From Porodaedalea pini (Eukaryota > Basidiomycota > Agaricomycetes > Hymenochaetales > Hymenochaetaceae), in assembly GCA_002794775.1 (NCBI GenBank), contig NBAY01000014.1, positions 124,001-188,000 of the forward strand: DNA of 64,000 nucleotides, read 5' to 3'. Made by a program: the position numbers and the translations under genes. Shown here piece after piece: positions 1 to 12,039 of the stretch. The notes below the pieces were generated by a model. That model ran no database searches, had not been told where the DNA came from, and worked only from the letters and a program-made list of their open reading frames with translations. Position 1 is the stretch's first letter; every line of letters begins with the position of its first letter.

Positions 1-240
1 ATATTGTAGGGCGGGTGATTCTAAATGAACGAAAAGGAGGGGGTATTTTATAGAGACTCAGGGTTATTAATTAGAGTGATGTTCAGTGTAAGAGAGAAAA
101 AATTTTTGGGTGGAGAGAAAGTAAAATAGAGAGGGTCGGTGTCTGTTGTCAAACAAAAACGGGGTTCTTTGTTATCAAAGGAATGGAGGGGTACTCTATT
201 TTGCCTAATGTAACATGAGGCGTTTGAGTCAGGGGGGGTT

Positions 241-2056
241 TCAAGAGAAATGCACCGGGTGTTCGGCTTTAGCCTCCCCATCCATCATAGCTGATGCTTC
301 CTGTGTGATCCTTCCATACTCAGCTGTGAACGTCGCATTGAAGTTGTTCCACAATGCGATCAAGTTCATGCGCTCGCCCAGGTTGATCAGTACAATGTGG
401 TGCTTGTTGAGTTGACTAACTAACTGTGAGAGTAGTTTGTGGGCTTTGATGGCTTGTTCCTGAGCAGTTTCGGTGAGGCGGGCCATCGAGATCACTGTTT
501 CCTGAAGGGCCAACTGTTGTGCTTCACGTGCTGTACACTCCTGCTCAGCGTCTTCAAGCATCGCTGCAAAGTCGGCCTGCTCAGCTTCTGCAGAAATCAG
601 CAATTCCCGGTGTAGATCCTGACTTAGGGGTGTCTGGGATCAACGGTCCTTTTGGGGACGTGATCGCGTTGCTCTGGGAGGTTAGGGGTAGACTGCGGTG
701 AGATCACTCGACATACCGGTACGCATCGGTACGCTTCGGTACGTGCCGGTACGTGTCGATATCGAGAACAAAGGTCGGGAACTCCTGTCACGTCTGTGGT
801 TTGACCGGTACGGAGTCGGTACGCGTGGGTTATCAACACCGGTACGATGTGATCACGACGAGCGGTGAGGTTCGAGTTACGAAGTATGAGACGAGAGACG
901 GTTTCGAAAGACGAGGTGCTAAGACGAAGACGGAACGACTACAAGATTACGAGAACAAAGACGGATCGCACTCAAGTTACCCTATCTGAGGGAGACTCTG
1001 TGGTAGAACTGACTTGTCCTCTACCTATGACATGGGGTGCCTATTTATACTAAGTCCAAAGATCTATCTACAGTTAATAATTTCCATATGGGCATACTGT
1101 GCATATCAGTCGAAACATAGAGGAGTCGAAAGGAAAAGTCATAGGTCATAGAGGTGCGCATAGAGTGCATAGAAATCAGAAGAACATAGGAAAAACATAA
1201 ATCATAATGAGGAAAACGTCCGCTTCACGTCCGATCACACCGGTGCTCCACCGGAACTCAGATCTTCCAATCGGTACGTGGCTCCCGTCGTCAGACAGCA
1301 GTCCAGTACGCGTCTTGGCTGTATGCTCCATGTGACCGCATCCCTAATCGTCGAGATAAGATCTCTGGTACGTTCCGGTATGCTTTCGGAGGTGTCGGAA
1401 CGTACTGATGACGCGATCACGAGGTTCTGATTCGAGACCGGACCGATCGGGTTGAGTCCGGTACTGATCGGTACGCGTCGGAACCAGTTCTTGAATGCTT
1501 CTGGAGTGATCGGTGGTGATGGGACGATCGGCACGGCTCTACACCAGGCCTTGTACAGTTGGCTGAGGTATGCCAGTTGGACGTAGGACACCGTTGCTGC
1601 GGCGTTGAACCGAGAGAGAGTCAGGGCTGATTTGTAGGAGGTTGCCTTCCTGCTTGCGATCTGTCTGAACACCGTGCGGTATACTTCTTCATACACGAGT
1701 TGTGTGAGCCCCTCGCAATTGGGGCTGGCTATGGCAACTGTGGTGCAGAATTGAGACCACGAACCTCCAGCGAGTGCGGGTGACTGCGAGAGTTGCTCTT
1801 GTATTTCGGGTGTGCAGAACGTATAGGCCATGTATATCAGAGTTGGGTCTGTGGGCATGAGCTTATTGACTGCGAACAGTAGTTCCGCCGTGAACTTGGC
1901 AAATGAGGTCATTGCCGGGTCAAACACGACTATCTGCGAGACCCCTGTCAGGCAAGGGTTGGCCAGTGCAAGGTCACCGGGTGTCGGGTTGGGCATGCAG
2001 AACGCCATGCCCTTGAGGACAATCGCGTGGGGAGGGGTAATGTCTGTACTTTCCAT
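241..2056 (-). pseudogene. cargo gene B, R1 copy, split by solo LTR L1
   Basis: The coding halves are 1544-2056 and 241-603. Removing LTR L1 (611-1543) joins them at the same place where the R2 copy reads through, giving an intronless protein of about 290 residues starting MESTDITPPH. I do not recognise the family. The N-terminal half is globular, with conserved Cys and aromatic residues and a GGSWSQFCT-type patch. The C-terminal half (LISAEAEQADFAAMLEDAE onward) is Ala/Glu/Gln-rich and looks like a coiled coil, suggesting a self-associating or partner-binding protein. It is divergent from gene A across about 770 bp. Apart from the LTR insertion the frame is open. A structural role (gag- or envelope-like) or a regulatory role are both possible; the sequence does not decide. 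Confidence 0.6.
611..1543 (-). mobile_element. solo LTR L1 (933 bp)
   Basis: The ends are TGTAG...CTACA on either strand, and the insertion splits gene B exactly where the R2 copy is continuous. Flanks are CCCGG on the left and CCAGG on the right, an imperfect 5 bp target duplication. On the minus strand a TATA box (TATAAATAGG) lies near 1050, giving minus orientation with U3 on the right. From the LTR start an open frame of about 100 codons runs through U3 down to 1235; the second copy L2 has an ATG nine bases into the LTR in the same frame. L2 (47288-49608) is clearly the same family. The gag-pol element that made these LTRs is not in the window. Confidence 0.8.
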
Positions 2057-2823
2057 TGTGGGCAGGGTCAGATGTTGTTTCTTTTTCTTTTGTTGCTTTC
2101 AGTAATGTTGTGTCTTTTTAAGGACAGTTGCGTCGCCTGAGTCGTTTGTGTGTCTGTATTGGGTGGACCTCTCTGTATTGGTCATGCCATCAGTCGGCGG
2201 AGTTCACATTCATTGCGTGTTTTGGGCAATTCATTCATGTGCTTTAGTTGGTCCTTCGGTGGGTGATTCGTGACAGCGATGGTGTCATTTTCTCATGGTC
2301 GGCGGCCGGTCGATCAGCAGATTTGTGTGTCTTTTTAGTCCACTGTTTCGTATTTCATGTGTTTGGTACCGGTCCATGTCTCTGTATTGCCGGTTGTGAT
2401 TTTTGTTTGGTGGTCCTGGTTTGGCGTAGTTATTTTCTTTGGTGTTCGTTTTCCGTTGAGTATTTGTGTGTTGAGTGCCTCGGGGTCCCTTTTTGGTAGG
2501 AGCGGGCTTGCAGTTAGCTGCTGGTGTTCAACGTGTGCCTGGGTTTGTTGTGAGTGATTGGCGGGTTCGTGCTGTATTTGGTGTGGTCTGGATCTGCGTG
2601 TGATTGGCTTTTGAGGTGTGTGATCATCAGGAACCGTTTCAGGCACTTCGGTGATCTTGAAATGACCGGGTTCCACGTCATGCTTCTTGAGTGCAAACAC
2701 AGCACTTGTTCCGGTCTGGTAATGCAGGGGCGTGATTCCTGTTGGTAAAGATCATCATAGTTTTTGAAACGTGCCCCCCTCTACTTTTTACTACCACCTC
2801 CTCCATCTCACCTTACCCATTCG
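2057..2823. promoter_or_regulatory. divergent A/B intergenic region, R1 copy
   Basis: About 770 bp separates the start codons of gene B (minus) and gene A (plus). It is well conserved in the R2 copy (14331-15090), including a pyrimidine-rich stretch just upstream of B and the segment with a CACTTCGGTGATCTTGAAATG core near 2645-2665. No long open frame is shared with coding quality. I infer a bidirectional promoter driving the two cargo genes independently of the LTR promoter. I cannot assign exact TATA or start sites. Confidence 0.45.
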
Positions 2824-4746
2824 ATGGACAACGCTACGACTCCCAATACTGTCCCGTGCACCCCCGCGTCTCCCAAGGATGGGGGGGGATCTTCGACACC
2901 GCCACAGGAGAAGTTGGGGGCTAGCAATCACGTGCCAGCAGCCCCTGGTTTTTCGCAGAAAACTGACGACGGCAACCGAGACATGGGAGGCGCACTCGTC
3001 GGTGCAGATCTCCTGCGTCCATTGCAGCTACCGTCATCCTTGTTGGGCAGAGAAGTGGGCAGAGAGGGGGAACCTGCTGGTGAAGTTGGTATTCCCCCTG
3101 CCGAGTCTGTCCTGCCGAGTCTCGTCCAGCGTGATCCTTTCTCATCACGTATGGAAGACTTCAACTCAGCTCTCGACGATCTCGAGAAGTCGAGTGAAGA
3201 GGCTCACGAGGAGGCAATGGTGTATGTGCGGGCTACTTGGGTGCGCTGCTTGTTTTTTTTTGTTTTCTTGTTTTTGCTTCTGATACACCTTTTCTAGCGC
3301 TCCCTTTCTACCACGTGGGATGGCGTTTCCGAGTGCGCCAAAGCCACCCGTATTTCTTTTACTGCGATGGACGTCCTTTTGGATATGTTCCGGACTGAGG
3401 CTGAGGAGGCGGTGGAGAATGCAACCGAGGAGATGCTGCCCAAGCATCTCTGGTCCCTTATTGCTGAGGAGGAGGAGAAGGTGGCCGAGCGTAAGCACAA
3501 ATGCGAGCTTGTTGCTGCCGAGCGTGCGCATGCTGTATCCTACAGCAACAGATGAGGAGCTCCAGGGCCAACTCCAATGTATGGTCGGTCCTCCTCTGCC
3601 GGTTTTGTCTGTTATCCCTTCCGCTCCTACTCATTCGATTCCACCTCCTCCCCATCATGGATCGCGTATGTGTCAGCCTCACCCTCATCCTGTCTTTGCG
3701 CATTCGGGAGCAGAAAGTGGGGAGGTTGTTTCTCCCATGTCATTGCATCAAGCTGGTTCAGATGCAAGTGCCATGTCTCGTCGAGGTACTGGTGGGCCTG
3801 CCACGCCCCTTCATAGGACTTCTGCCTCTCCTTTCCTGGCTGCGCCGGTTGGGACTGTAAAAACTGATCCTTCGACAGTTGGCGGAAGCACCTCATCCAC
3901 GAAGATACCACGTGAGGTGACAAAGGTGAACATTCCTTTCTGTACCGATCCTGATCTTCATGGTTGACTGTTCCCGTGTAGGTTGGTGGTTTGCGCATGC
4001 GTTCTGAGGTGGTGGCAGCTAACGTCCCTCCTACGAAGCCTGGGACAAAGCCAAAGCCAGTTGTGGTTGAATCCAGTGGCGACGAAGGACCTTCTCGTCC
4101 TGGTCCATCCAAGGTTCCGTGTGCTGCAGGTGTGTCCTCTGCGAGAGATGCGAAGCCCGAAGAGGCCGTTTCTGATGGCCCGGACCCTGATTTGCTCAGA
4201 GGTGAGGTACACCTAGGGCGGACTGTTCAGTTTGCCCTCACTTGCGACACTTGCATTGTTGCGGGCGCATCATGCAATGGTGTGCCCAAGAGTCGGCGGT
4301 GCACCCGCTGTTCATGGAATAAGGCGTGCTGCATCTTCAAGAGGTTCTGCGGGCAGCGTGGTGGTACCCAGCTCGCTCCTCTCACGCTTTCCATGGCGGA
4401 CCCAATCGGTATCGGCGGTGCAGTCTGGCAGTTTGGTGATGTGCCTGACTACTCAGATGCGGCTTCTGTCGACGTCCTGGTCGGGGCGTTGGCTAGGAAT
4501 GTTGCCGAGTCTTGCATGTCGATTCGTGAGTGCCAGGCTGCTGTTTGTCGTTGTCTTGAGGCGTATGAGGCTCGTGTTGATGAGCTTATGTGTCATCTTG
4601 GCGAATACGAGGAGGTTGAGGACTGGATGCCGCCTATGCCCTTCCTTGACAAGGAATCTTTCATTAACTATCAGACCGTTCAGGAACAGGAGGAGAAGGA
4701 AGAAAAGGAAAAGAAGAAGAAGGGAAAAGGGAAGGGTAGAAAATAG
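2824..4746 (+). pseudogene. cargo gene A, R1 copy: Zn(II)2Cys6-type protein with introns, internal deletion
   Basis: The start is ATG at 2824 (MDNATTPN). Exon 1 runs to about 3225, an intron of about 72 bp ends TTTCTAG at 3297, exon 2 runs to 3925, intron 3926-3981 follows, and exon 3 ends at 4746 with a KGKGKGRK tail. The intron-3926 donor reads GTGAAC here but GTGAGT in the R2 copy. Exon 3 holds C-X2-C-X6-C-X8-C-X2-C-X6-C at 4243-4332, the spacing of a fungal GAL4-type binuclear zinc cluster, preceded by an ESSGDEG acidic/Ser-rich linker. The middle of exon 2 is Glu/Lys-rich and helical. Relative to the R2 copy roughly 170-190 bp are missing near 3530-3545, shifting the frame, so this copy is probably null. 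The gene lies antisense to pol and its 3' end is 220 bp from the pol stop. Role inferred: DNA-binding regulator carried by the element. Confidence 0.6.
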
Positions 4747-4965
4747 GGTAGTTTTGGAGTTTGTTATTTATTAAGGGAATTTAGTCTATGGTTGGTACCG
4801 TGTTACACTGTGCTTTACGATGGAAGTATAAGACTTGGCTTTTCCTTCCAGGCTCGGTAAAGTACTGCTTTTCATGGATTTCACGGTTTTGAAGTTTTTG
4901 AGAGTAGGGGTTTGCTATGTGAAAGGACACAGAATGAGAACAAATATCAAAAAGAATAAGGGGTA
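4747..4965. other. spacer between convergent gene A and pol of R1
   Basis: This 219 bp AT-rich spacer lies between two convergent 3' ends. I see no open frame or terminator that I can name. It must carry the 3' processing signals of both transcripts. Confidence 0.4.
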
Positions 4966-7900
4966 TCATGATTCAGATTCAGTTCCAGAGTCGGTGTTGA
5001 GGATTTCTGTTGGTTGTGGCCGATCCTCGGCACTGAGCTCCTCCCCTTCGATTTTTGAATGTTTGTTGGCTAGATCGTCGAGTTCTGAATCAGTTTGCTC
5101 AACTATCTGGGTGACTGGGGCTGATATGTTTGCTCGGGGGTGGTACGGGATAACTCTGAAGGCTGCGTATCGTAGTGCCAAGACTGCACCTGTGAGTTCT
5201 GCGAGAATGTACGATCCTCCAGTTGTTCGGCAAACAATTACCATCGGTCTGAGGTATTTGGGTTTGGCTTTTTGGCTTAGTTCCGTGTCGATTTGTGAGT
5301 TTCGAACCAGAACCAGGGCTCCAGGGCCAAAGTCATAGTCTCGGATCGTGTTTTGGTAGTGTTTTTTGAATTGCTGGATTGATTTGAAGCGAGCACGCAT
5401 GACTGCCGAGTGTACTCGTTTCAAGTCTTCTGGTCAATGCTGGAGTGCCCTTGCTCGTGCCACGAGTAGTTCTGACTGGGATACTTTTGATGTGTATACT
5501 GGTGACATGTACGTTTGTTCGGCCAAGTCAAATGGAAGGATCAGCTGGACTCCATGGACCATGTAGTATGGTGAATATCCCATTGCTTTCTGAATTGTGA
5601 TCCTCTCAGCCCATATGGCATGGTATGCATGTTGTGACCATTGAGCTTTGTCGTTCCCAGCAAGTTTCATCAGTGTTTCCCAAAGGTCCCTGTGGTGTCG
5701 CTCTACGATTCTGTTCACTCTCGAGTTGTAGGGGGAGATTTGGATATTGTGGACTCCGTATCTTGCCAACATCCTGATTACTTCACCGTCGAATGATGGA
5801 CCATTGTCTGATATGATCTCGTGAACATAACCCCATCTGCATATGATGTCCTGAAAAATGAAGTTCACAATCAATCTTGAGTTATCAGCACGTAAGAGTT
5901 GAAATTCCGGGTAGCCTGTGAGCGAGTCTCTTGCCTAGATGATATACCTGAACCCTCCTGATTTGGGCATGAGCATCACATCTATGTGTACCCTGGTGAA
6001 TAGTGGCACTGGTGTTGGAACATTCGGTGGGATTCATACATGAGTGAATTGCCGAGTCTGGCACAAGTGACACATCTTCAGGAACCAATGTATGTCGGAA
6101 CTCATCATGGGCCACCAAAATCGATTGTGGATTCGTAGTTGTACTGAAAAGAATCCTTTGTGTCCCAGGTCGTCATGTCCTGACTGCATGACTGAGAATC
6201 AGCGATCTCGTGCGAGTATGAGTTGGTGTGGTCCCAAGTACCGTTTCCTCCAGAGTTGTCCATCTGCGACGAAAAATCGAGTTGCCTTTATTACGAAGTG
6301 TCGAAATTCATTGTCTGTCATGTCTTCTGGTTTCTTTGGGTTGCTGAGAAACTCCTTGATTTTTATCAACTCTTGATCGGCCGATTCTGCTGCAGCTGTC
6401 TGGGGAATGGTGGGAGGGTCGGTAGCGGGAGAAATGTCTCCAGAGTATGCTATGAATATGAAGGCATACTGATTGTCGATTCATTCTTTGTAGTTTTCGT
6501 CATCTGGAGGGTCGGCTTCTGCTCGCTTTTGCCGACTGAGTCTGTCTGGGCCTGTATGCTGAGTGCCTGGTACATGGATAATTGTGAAGTGGAACAATAA
6601 GATTCCAGCGATCCACCAGTTGATTGTCGCATTTGGCTGGATATCTGGGTTGTTGATCATGCCTTTAATGTACTTCGCGTTGACTTCAATGTAGAAGTGG
6701 TCCAGTCCTATTAGATAGATTTGTGTGTCGTGGAGGGCCCTCATGAGGCCGAACAGTTCTACTTTTGGCTGTGAGTAGTTCTGCTCTCTTTCATTCCATG
6801 TTGCAGACATAAAACGGGCTGGGAATCGTTCTCCATTTTCTCCGATCTGTAAGAGAATCGCTCCATATCCTTGGATCGACAAATCTACGCAGAGGTGGAC
6901 CAGTCTCCCACATTTGTAGTCGATCAGCCTGATGGCTCCAGACTCAGCGACTGCCTTCTTGAGTTGGTCCATCGATTGCTGTTCGAGTTTTCTGAATGAG
7001 AAGGGGACGTCTTTTCTGGTGAGTCGGTTCAGGTCATATGCCAGTTGAGCGAAGTCGTTGATAAAGTGCCTGAGGACTCCTGCAGTTCCAAGGAATGATC
7101 AAATGTCGGTAATGTCTTCACAAGGAGGCCAGTCGATGATTTTTTGGATTTGTGCTTTGTCTGGGACTCATCCTGAGTAGTTGCAGGTGTGGCCGACTAT
7201 CACGGCTTCGGGTGCAGCAAGTATCAACTTCTTCCTGGACAGAGTTGTTCCAACTACTTTGAATCTTTGGAGGACTCGGTTGACGTCGTTTAGGTGTTCC
7301 CATATGAATCAGCAGATTCCCGAATTTTCTGGGATGGTCTTGTATGATCCATCCTGTAACTCGTATCGCGTGGCCGGCCCTTTTATGGGTATATCATCAA
7401 TGTATGGGAACGCCACATCTGGGATTTTGTCCTTCAGGATGAATGTGACATCGGTGTGCATGATTTGCTGGGAGTTTGTATACCCCATGGGAATCAATGT
7501 GAGTCAGAATGCTCCTAGTGGCGTCTGGAATGTCGTTATGTCCCTACTTTGTATGGCGAGTTTTCTTTGGTCGAACGCTACGAATAGGTCCAAGGTTGTA
7601 TAGCAGGATCGGCCACCAAAAGACTCGGCGATGTGTTCTGTTGGATACGGTACCAATGGATCTTGCATTGTGACTGCATTTAGAGGTTGAAGATCGTGGA
7701 CTATCCTCAGCGACTTTCCATCCTTCTTTACTACACAGAACCACCTGGATCGGTACGATGAGTTTGATGGTTTGTAAACACTGGACATGATTTTGTCTTT
7801 GATAATTGTGGCAACCCTGTCGAATATTCCCAGTGGGATGGGAATATTTTTCAGTACCCATGGGATATGCTTGATCGTTGGGATAAGAACCGGAGCGAAG

Positions 7901-8436
7901 TAGTCATAGTCGAGTGCACCCTTTTCTGTTTCATCCCATGCGAACGCCATTTCCTGTGTCCGAATAACCCACCACGCGAGATCCTTTCCTTCAGGGAGTA
8001 GGAATCTGGCTGGATCTATGTCTATTTCATCGTATCGTTCCTGGGTGAGTCATTTCCCAGGTGAGAACAGTGGAGGGTGGGTTGGTAGTTCCGGAAGGTC
8101 CTTCAGAGGATCGGGGTGTTGTGTCCTGGTGATTTGGTATTCTTCGGGGAGTGTGGTTGGAACCGGCTTTATACGATCAGCGACCTTTTTGTACTTGTAG
8201 AATGGCTGAGTCGTTTGGCAGGTCTGATTTGTTTGAGGAATTAGAGATTCGTTATCGTATGGGTGATTAATGGAGAATAGTCCTGTTCCACCGTTCATTC
8301 GGGTTTTGTTGTTTTTCATATTTTGTTTTGATTTTACACCTCCCTTTTCCATGATGGTGATTTCAATAGACTGCCTGTCAAAAGAAATATGTACTGCGTC
8401 TGATTCTGGGGTATTCGTGGTATAGCATGGTTGCAT
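4966..8436 (-). pseudogene. R1 pol: RT, RNase H, integrase (Ty3/gypsy), multiple nonsense codons
   Basis: In one frame, in order: a spacer, the RT region (KYKKVADRIKPVPTTLPEE upstream; LIPMGYTNSQQIMHTDVTF; catalytic YIDD near 7400), RNase H (around 6972-6600, ending in TGPDRLSR), and integrase with HHCC (HDDLGHKGFF; CHLCQTRQ) and catalytic core (HIDVMLMPK; IISDNGPSF with the second Asp kept). The C-terminal tail has RDYDFGPGALVLVRNS and ends at 4966. In-frame stops, mostly TGA, occur for example at 8047-8049, 7501-7503, 7306-7308, 7168-7170 and 6199-6201; one TAG interrupts the integrase near 5935. At 7168 and 6199 element R3 has CGA at the aligned codon. RT-integrase is in a different frame from gag-protease. 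It cannot make a full Pol as it stands. Confidence 0.85.
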
Positions 8437-8460
8437 CTCTGGTTCGTCTCGTCAATATTG

Positions 8461-11042
8461 TACCAATTCATTGACTATCAAAAATCCTCATCCTCGGCTG
8501 GTTGCTTTTGTCATGTTCATTCTCGAGTTGGAACTGATACATCTTCTTCCATTACCGGGTGGATTAGTTCTAGTACCTGGTCGTCGATGTCTGTATCCAC
8601 CAACCGAGCCTTGCAGTGTGCGAGGAACGGTCAGCCAAGTAAGATGTTGAACGGTGCCGGGTGTACGACTTGTGCTTGTACGAGTACTGAGAATCCTCCG
8701 AGTCCTATCCTGAGTCGCAGTATTAATCTGAGCGATTGGGTCCTAGATGCGTCTGCTGTTTTGATAGTGATTCGTTCATTGTTCAGAGTCAGCGATCCTA
8801 GATGCTTCCACACATTTCGCAATAGTCCGATAAACAAAGCTCCAGTGTCGAGTAGTCCTTCTACCTTGACCTTTCTGTCCAGCCATACATCGACAACTCA
8901 AATTGGTATGGTTGCTGGCATGACTGGTTCCTTTTCCATTGTCTCGTCTGGCGATCCCAGCCTGGGTCCTACCGAGTACATGGCCATGCCTTCATATTCG
9001 AGGTTTATCAGACTTTGTTTGGCCGTCATCATGTCCTTGCACTTTCGTCTGACTTCTGGCGAAGTTGCCAACAGTTCTCGACCTGATATCGACACTGTGG
9101 AATCCAAGAATCGGCAAAATACTGCGTCGACCATTGCGGGGTCGTTAGCCGGTGTGTTGTATTTGAACTGAGGCCTCTGTATGTCTATTGTTGGATTGGG
9201 ATGTCCAGGCTTCAGTTCTGTCCTTTCCTGTGGTGGTGCCACATGGACTTGCATAGGCTCACTCAGTGGAATAGAGTTGGGTACCGATTCTTCGGTTGTT
9301 TTGGGCTTGGCTGATTCTGTCTCCTTTCCTTTGCCTGTTTCTGTTTCTGGTATGCCCGAGTCCGTAGCTGGTTCGCGTCCCTCTCATTCTTTTGCTGGTT
9401 TCATCAGGTGCTTAGGTAAGGGAGAGTTGGCTTTTCCTATATTTGCCAGTCTCGCCGATCGTCTCTGCTGTCCATGAGAATTGCCCGTATCGTCAAACCG
9501 AACCTTTCTTCCTTCCATTACGTATTCATCCTGAATTTCTTCGATGTGGGCTTCCTCCATACCTGGCTGGGTCGACGTATACATACTTGGTCCTGATATG
9601 GCAGGGTAGTACGTATCAAACAAGTTTGCCATTTGGTGCGGTGGTGGATCTTGTAGCGCTGTCATGTCAACAGGAATAGTCGTACCCGGAGGGACTTCGT
9701 TCGGGTGGTCTCGGTAGTACAAGTTCATTTGATCCAGTAGAGAAGAGCCTTGAGGTCCCGGTGGCAGTCGTGTTCCTCCTGGCATCACAACGAATCCTTG
9801 TGCATCCAAGGCCAATAGTCGCCGGTTCAGCAACGTGTCCCTGATCGTACAGTCCCTGAATAGGTGTGCAGTGCTGTGGCACATTGCACACGTTTGGGGC
9901 CCTGTATTCCTTACCTGCATATTTCTGACTGGGGGTGGGCCTCTCGGCGGTGCCTTGTACTCTTCGCGGGGTCATCCATAATTATTGGGTTGTTGGTAGT
10001 CCCTTGGTTCGTTAGGGCCATATGGTTGATCTCGAGCGTACCGATCCTTGTAGTCTCGCCTTCGATAATCCTCCTTCCTTTCGCCCCAGAGATCCCTTAC
10101 TTCAGCTTGTAAGTCCAATACCATGCATGTGAGCAGGCTCAGTTCTGAGTCCTCTTGTTTGATGGGGGTCGGTGCATATGGTCCAGATGCTGCGGCGACG
10201 TGTTGCTGAGTAAAATATGGAGGTGCTGTGGGTATCCTGAACATTCCATACTGCGGTACTGCGTATCCTTGCTGCACACCAGGACCAGTTACTAGGACTC
10301 CTCCTGCTATAAGTCGGTCGAGTTCATTGTATAGTATCGGTATGTCCCAAGGAACGCCAGCTGGGTGTCGAAAGTCAACCAACCAAAGTTGTTGTTCAAG
10401 ATGCTGATTGGTGAGCCGGTTTAGACCTTCTCAATAGAACCGCTTTTGATCTAGATCCAAAATGACTCTCTCTTGAACTAGATATGACATAATACGCATA
10501 AAGCTTTGATGGTATTCTCCCAGGGCAGCTGTGCTCATCAAAACCTTGTTGGAATTCTCGGCGACAAAATTGATTAGATCTCCGTAAGTGTATCCTATCG
10601 TTGCCGCCAGATAGAAGCCTAGGGCAGCTGTTTTGAATGATGCAAAATCATTTTGTCGTGCCTGTGGGAGAATCGACCATAGTAACTCCTCACATACTGG
10701 TGCATAGTAACGTGCCCAATTGATTTTCTGTAGATTGGTGATTCCTGCATTCGATCCTAAGATGTTAACCTCTTCAAAGAATCGTGGGATCCCTTCTGGT
10801 TCTACATCAGCATTCATTGCTGGTGCTCATCTGTTGTGTCTGTTTGGCATTGTTGCTCCTGGAACTGGAGGATTTGGTCTGGTGATCGGGAGATTTCTAG
10901 ACTCAGCGAGGTCTGGAAGAGGATTGGCTATGTTGGGTATGGGTTGCGTTGGTGGTGCCATTGATGGGGCTTGTGAAGGTCCTTGGCTTGATCCTTGTGC
11001 GGTAGAATTAGCCATGACTGCTCTGACTATTGGTGGCGCCAC
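8461..11042 (-). pseudogene. R1 gag-protease, TGA-interrupted
   Basis: From MAPPIVRAVMANS (11042) one frame runs leftwards through TGA codons at 10827, 10431, 9972, 9384, 8898 and 8631. The capsid-like part (IPRFFEEVNIL...INWARYYAP) aligns with LPRYFEDIEFL...KAKYARYY in R3 gag. A retroviral zinc knuckle C-X2-C-X4-H-X4-C (CAMCHSTAHLFRDC) lies near 9890. The protease region follows: VSISGRELLATSPEVRRK, then LLDTGA (catalytic D-T-G), then FNILLG followed by TGA where R3 reads LLGRPF. The downstream stretch 8437-8630 is degenerate. Gag and protease share a frame; RT is in another. Role: virus-like particle shell and its maturation protease. Confidence 0.8.
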
Positions 11043-12019
11043 GATATGGAAAGTCGGCGGAGCCGGTGTGGGTACGCGTGAGGGTGGAGTTGGTGTCCTT
11101 CTCGGCTGTTCTGGAGTCGAAGGGCAAGTTTCTGGGTATGGGTCTGCGATCCTTGATATCGCAATAGGTATCGATCCTTCTGGAGTTGGTGGTGGCGGTG
11201 GCGGGACTAGTTCTTCCTCCGATGTTTCGGACCGATTCTATGGTGATTCTGGGGTTGATTGTTCTTCTTGGTCGGGGGTAGGATTCTCAGGTTCGGAGTT
11301 TCGTTCTGTTGGTACTTCTATTGGTCCTCCTGTTTGAATCAGAGGTTCGTCGATCCATCTTCTGATGGCTTGTCTGCCCCAATTAAGTGGTGACCCTGGT
11401 CTTGTGGGTGACAACAATCATGATTGGTTTCAATACGGCGTTACCAATTCTCGTGGTCCTGGCGATACCAGTCTCCTGATCACTTCTTCGGATCTGGAGC
11501 GACTTTGTTCCCTTGTTGGACTCCTGTATCCTTCGAGGCCTGGGTTCCTTTCCTCGCCTTCGGGTGTTCCTCTGGGTCTTTGAACCTGCCAACTGAGTGG
11601 TGTACTGGCGATGCTGAAATGCGACCTGTTGCCAGTTACAAAGCTTCCTGGGATACGAAGTGATATTGGGGTTTCGATGAGATCAGGTAAGATCCTTCTA
11701 GGTTTGACTGGTCATCCTCGTTCTTGAGTGAGTTCTGGTTCAGTTACTGAGGGTGGCTGTTGTTGCTCGGTGTCTTGAAGTTTGTTTTCTGGGTCGGTGG
11801 TTCCAGATCAGCGAAAAGGTGACAAGGATGCTTCTCTGGGAGTGTGTAAGATTCGCGGGGTGGCTGTGGTCGGTGGGCATCCTCTTGGTCTTCCTCGGCC
11901 CCATCCTCTGGGTGGTGGTGGTGGGTTGCTTGGTTCTTCCTGAACCTTTGCTTATATGTGCATAGAGCGCCAAGGAGCTTCAGACGTTGACCTGGTACTT
12001 AGGCGAGGCACCTTGTCCC
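11043..12019 (-). other. R1 leader between PBS and recognisable gag
   Basis: This is about 980 bp of 5' leader and weakly coding gag N-terminus (Pro/Ser/Arg-rich translations). R3 gag has a comparable Pro/Ser-rich N-terminal extension. I see no other gene here. Packaging signals would be expected in this zone but none can be named. Confidence 0.4.
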
Positions 12020-12036
12020 CCTCGCGGTGGGCTCCA
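12020..12036 (-). other. R1 primer-binding site candidate
   Basis: Three bases inside the 5' LTR the minus strand reads TGGAGCCCACCGCGAGG. R3 has TGGAGCCCACCACGAGG in the same place. Conservation across two divergent elements and the leading TGG (complement of tRNA CCA-3') support a tRNA-type primer site. I do not assign the tRNA. Confidence 0.55.
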
Positions 12037-12039
12037 ATG

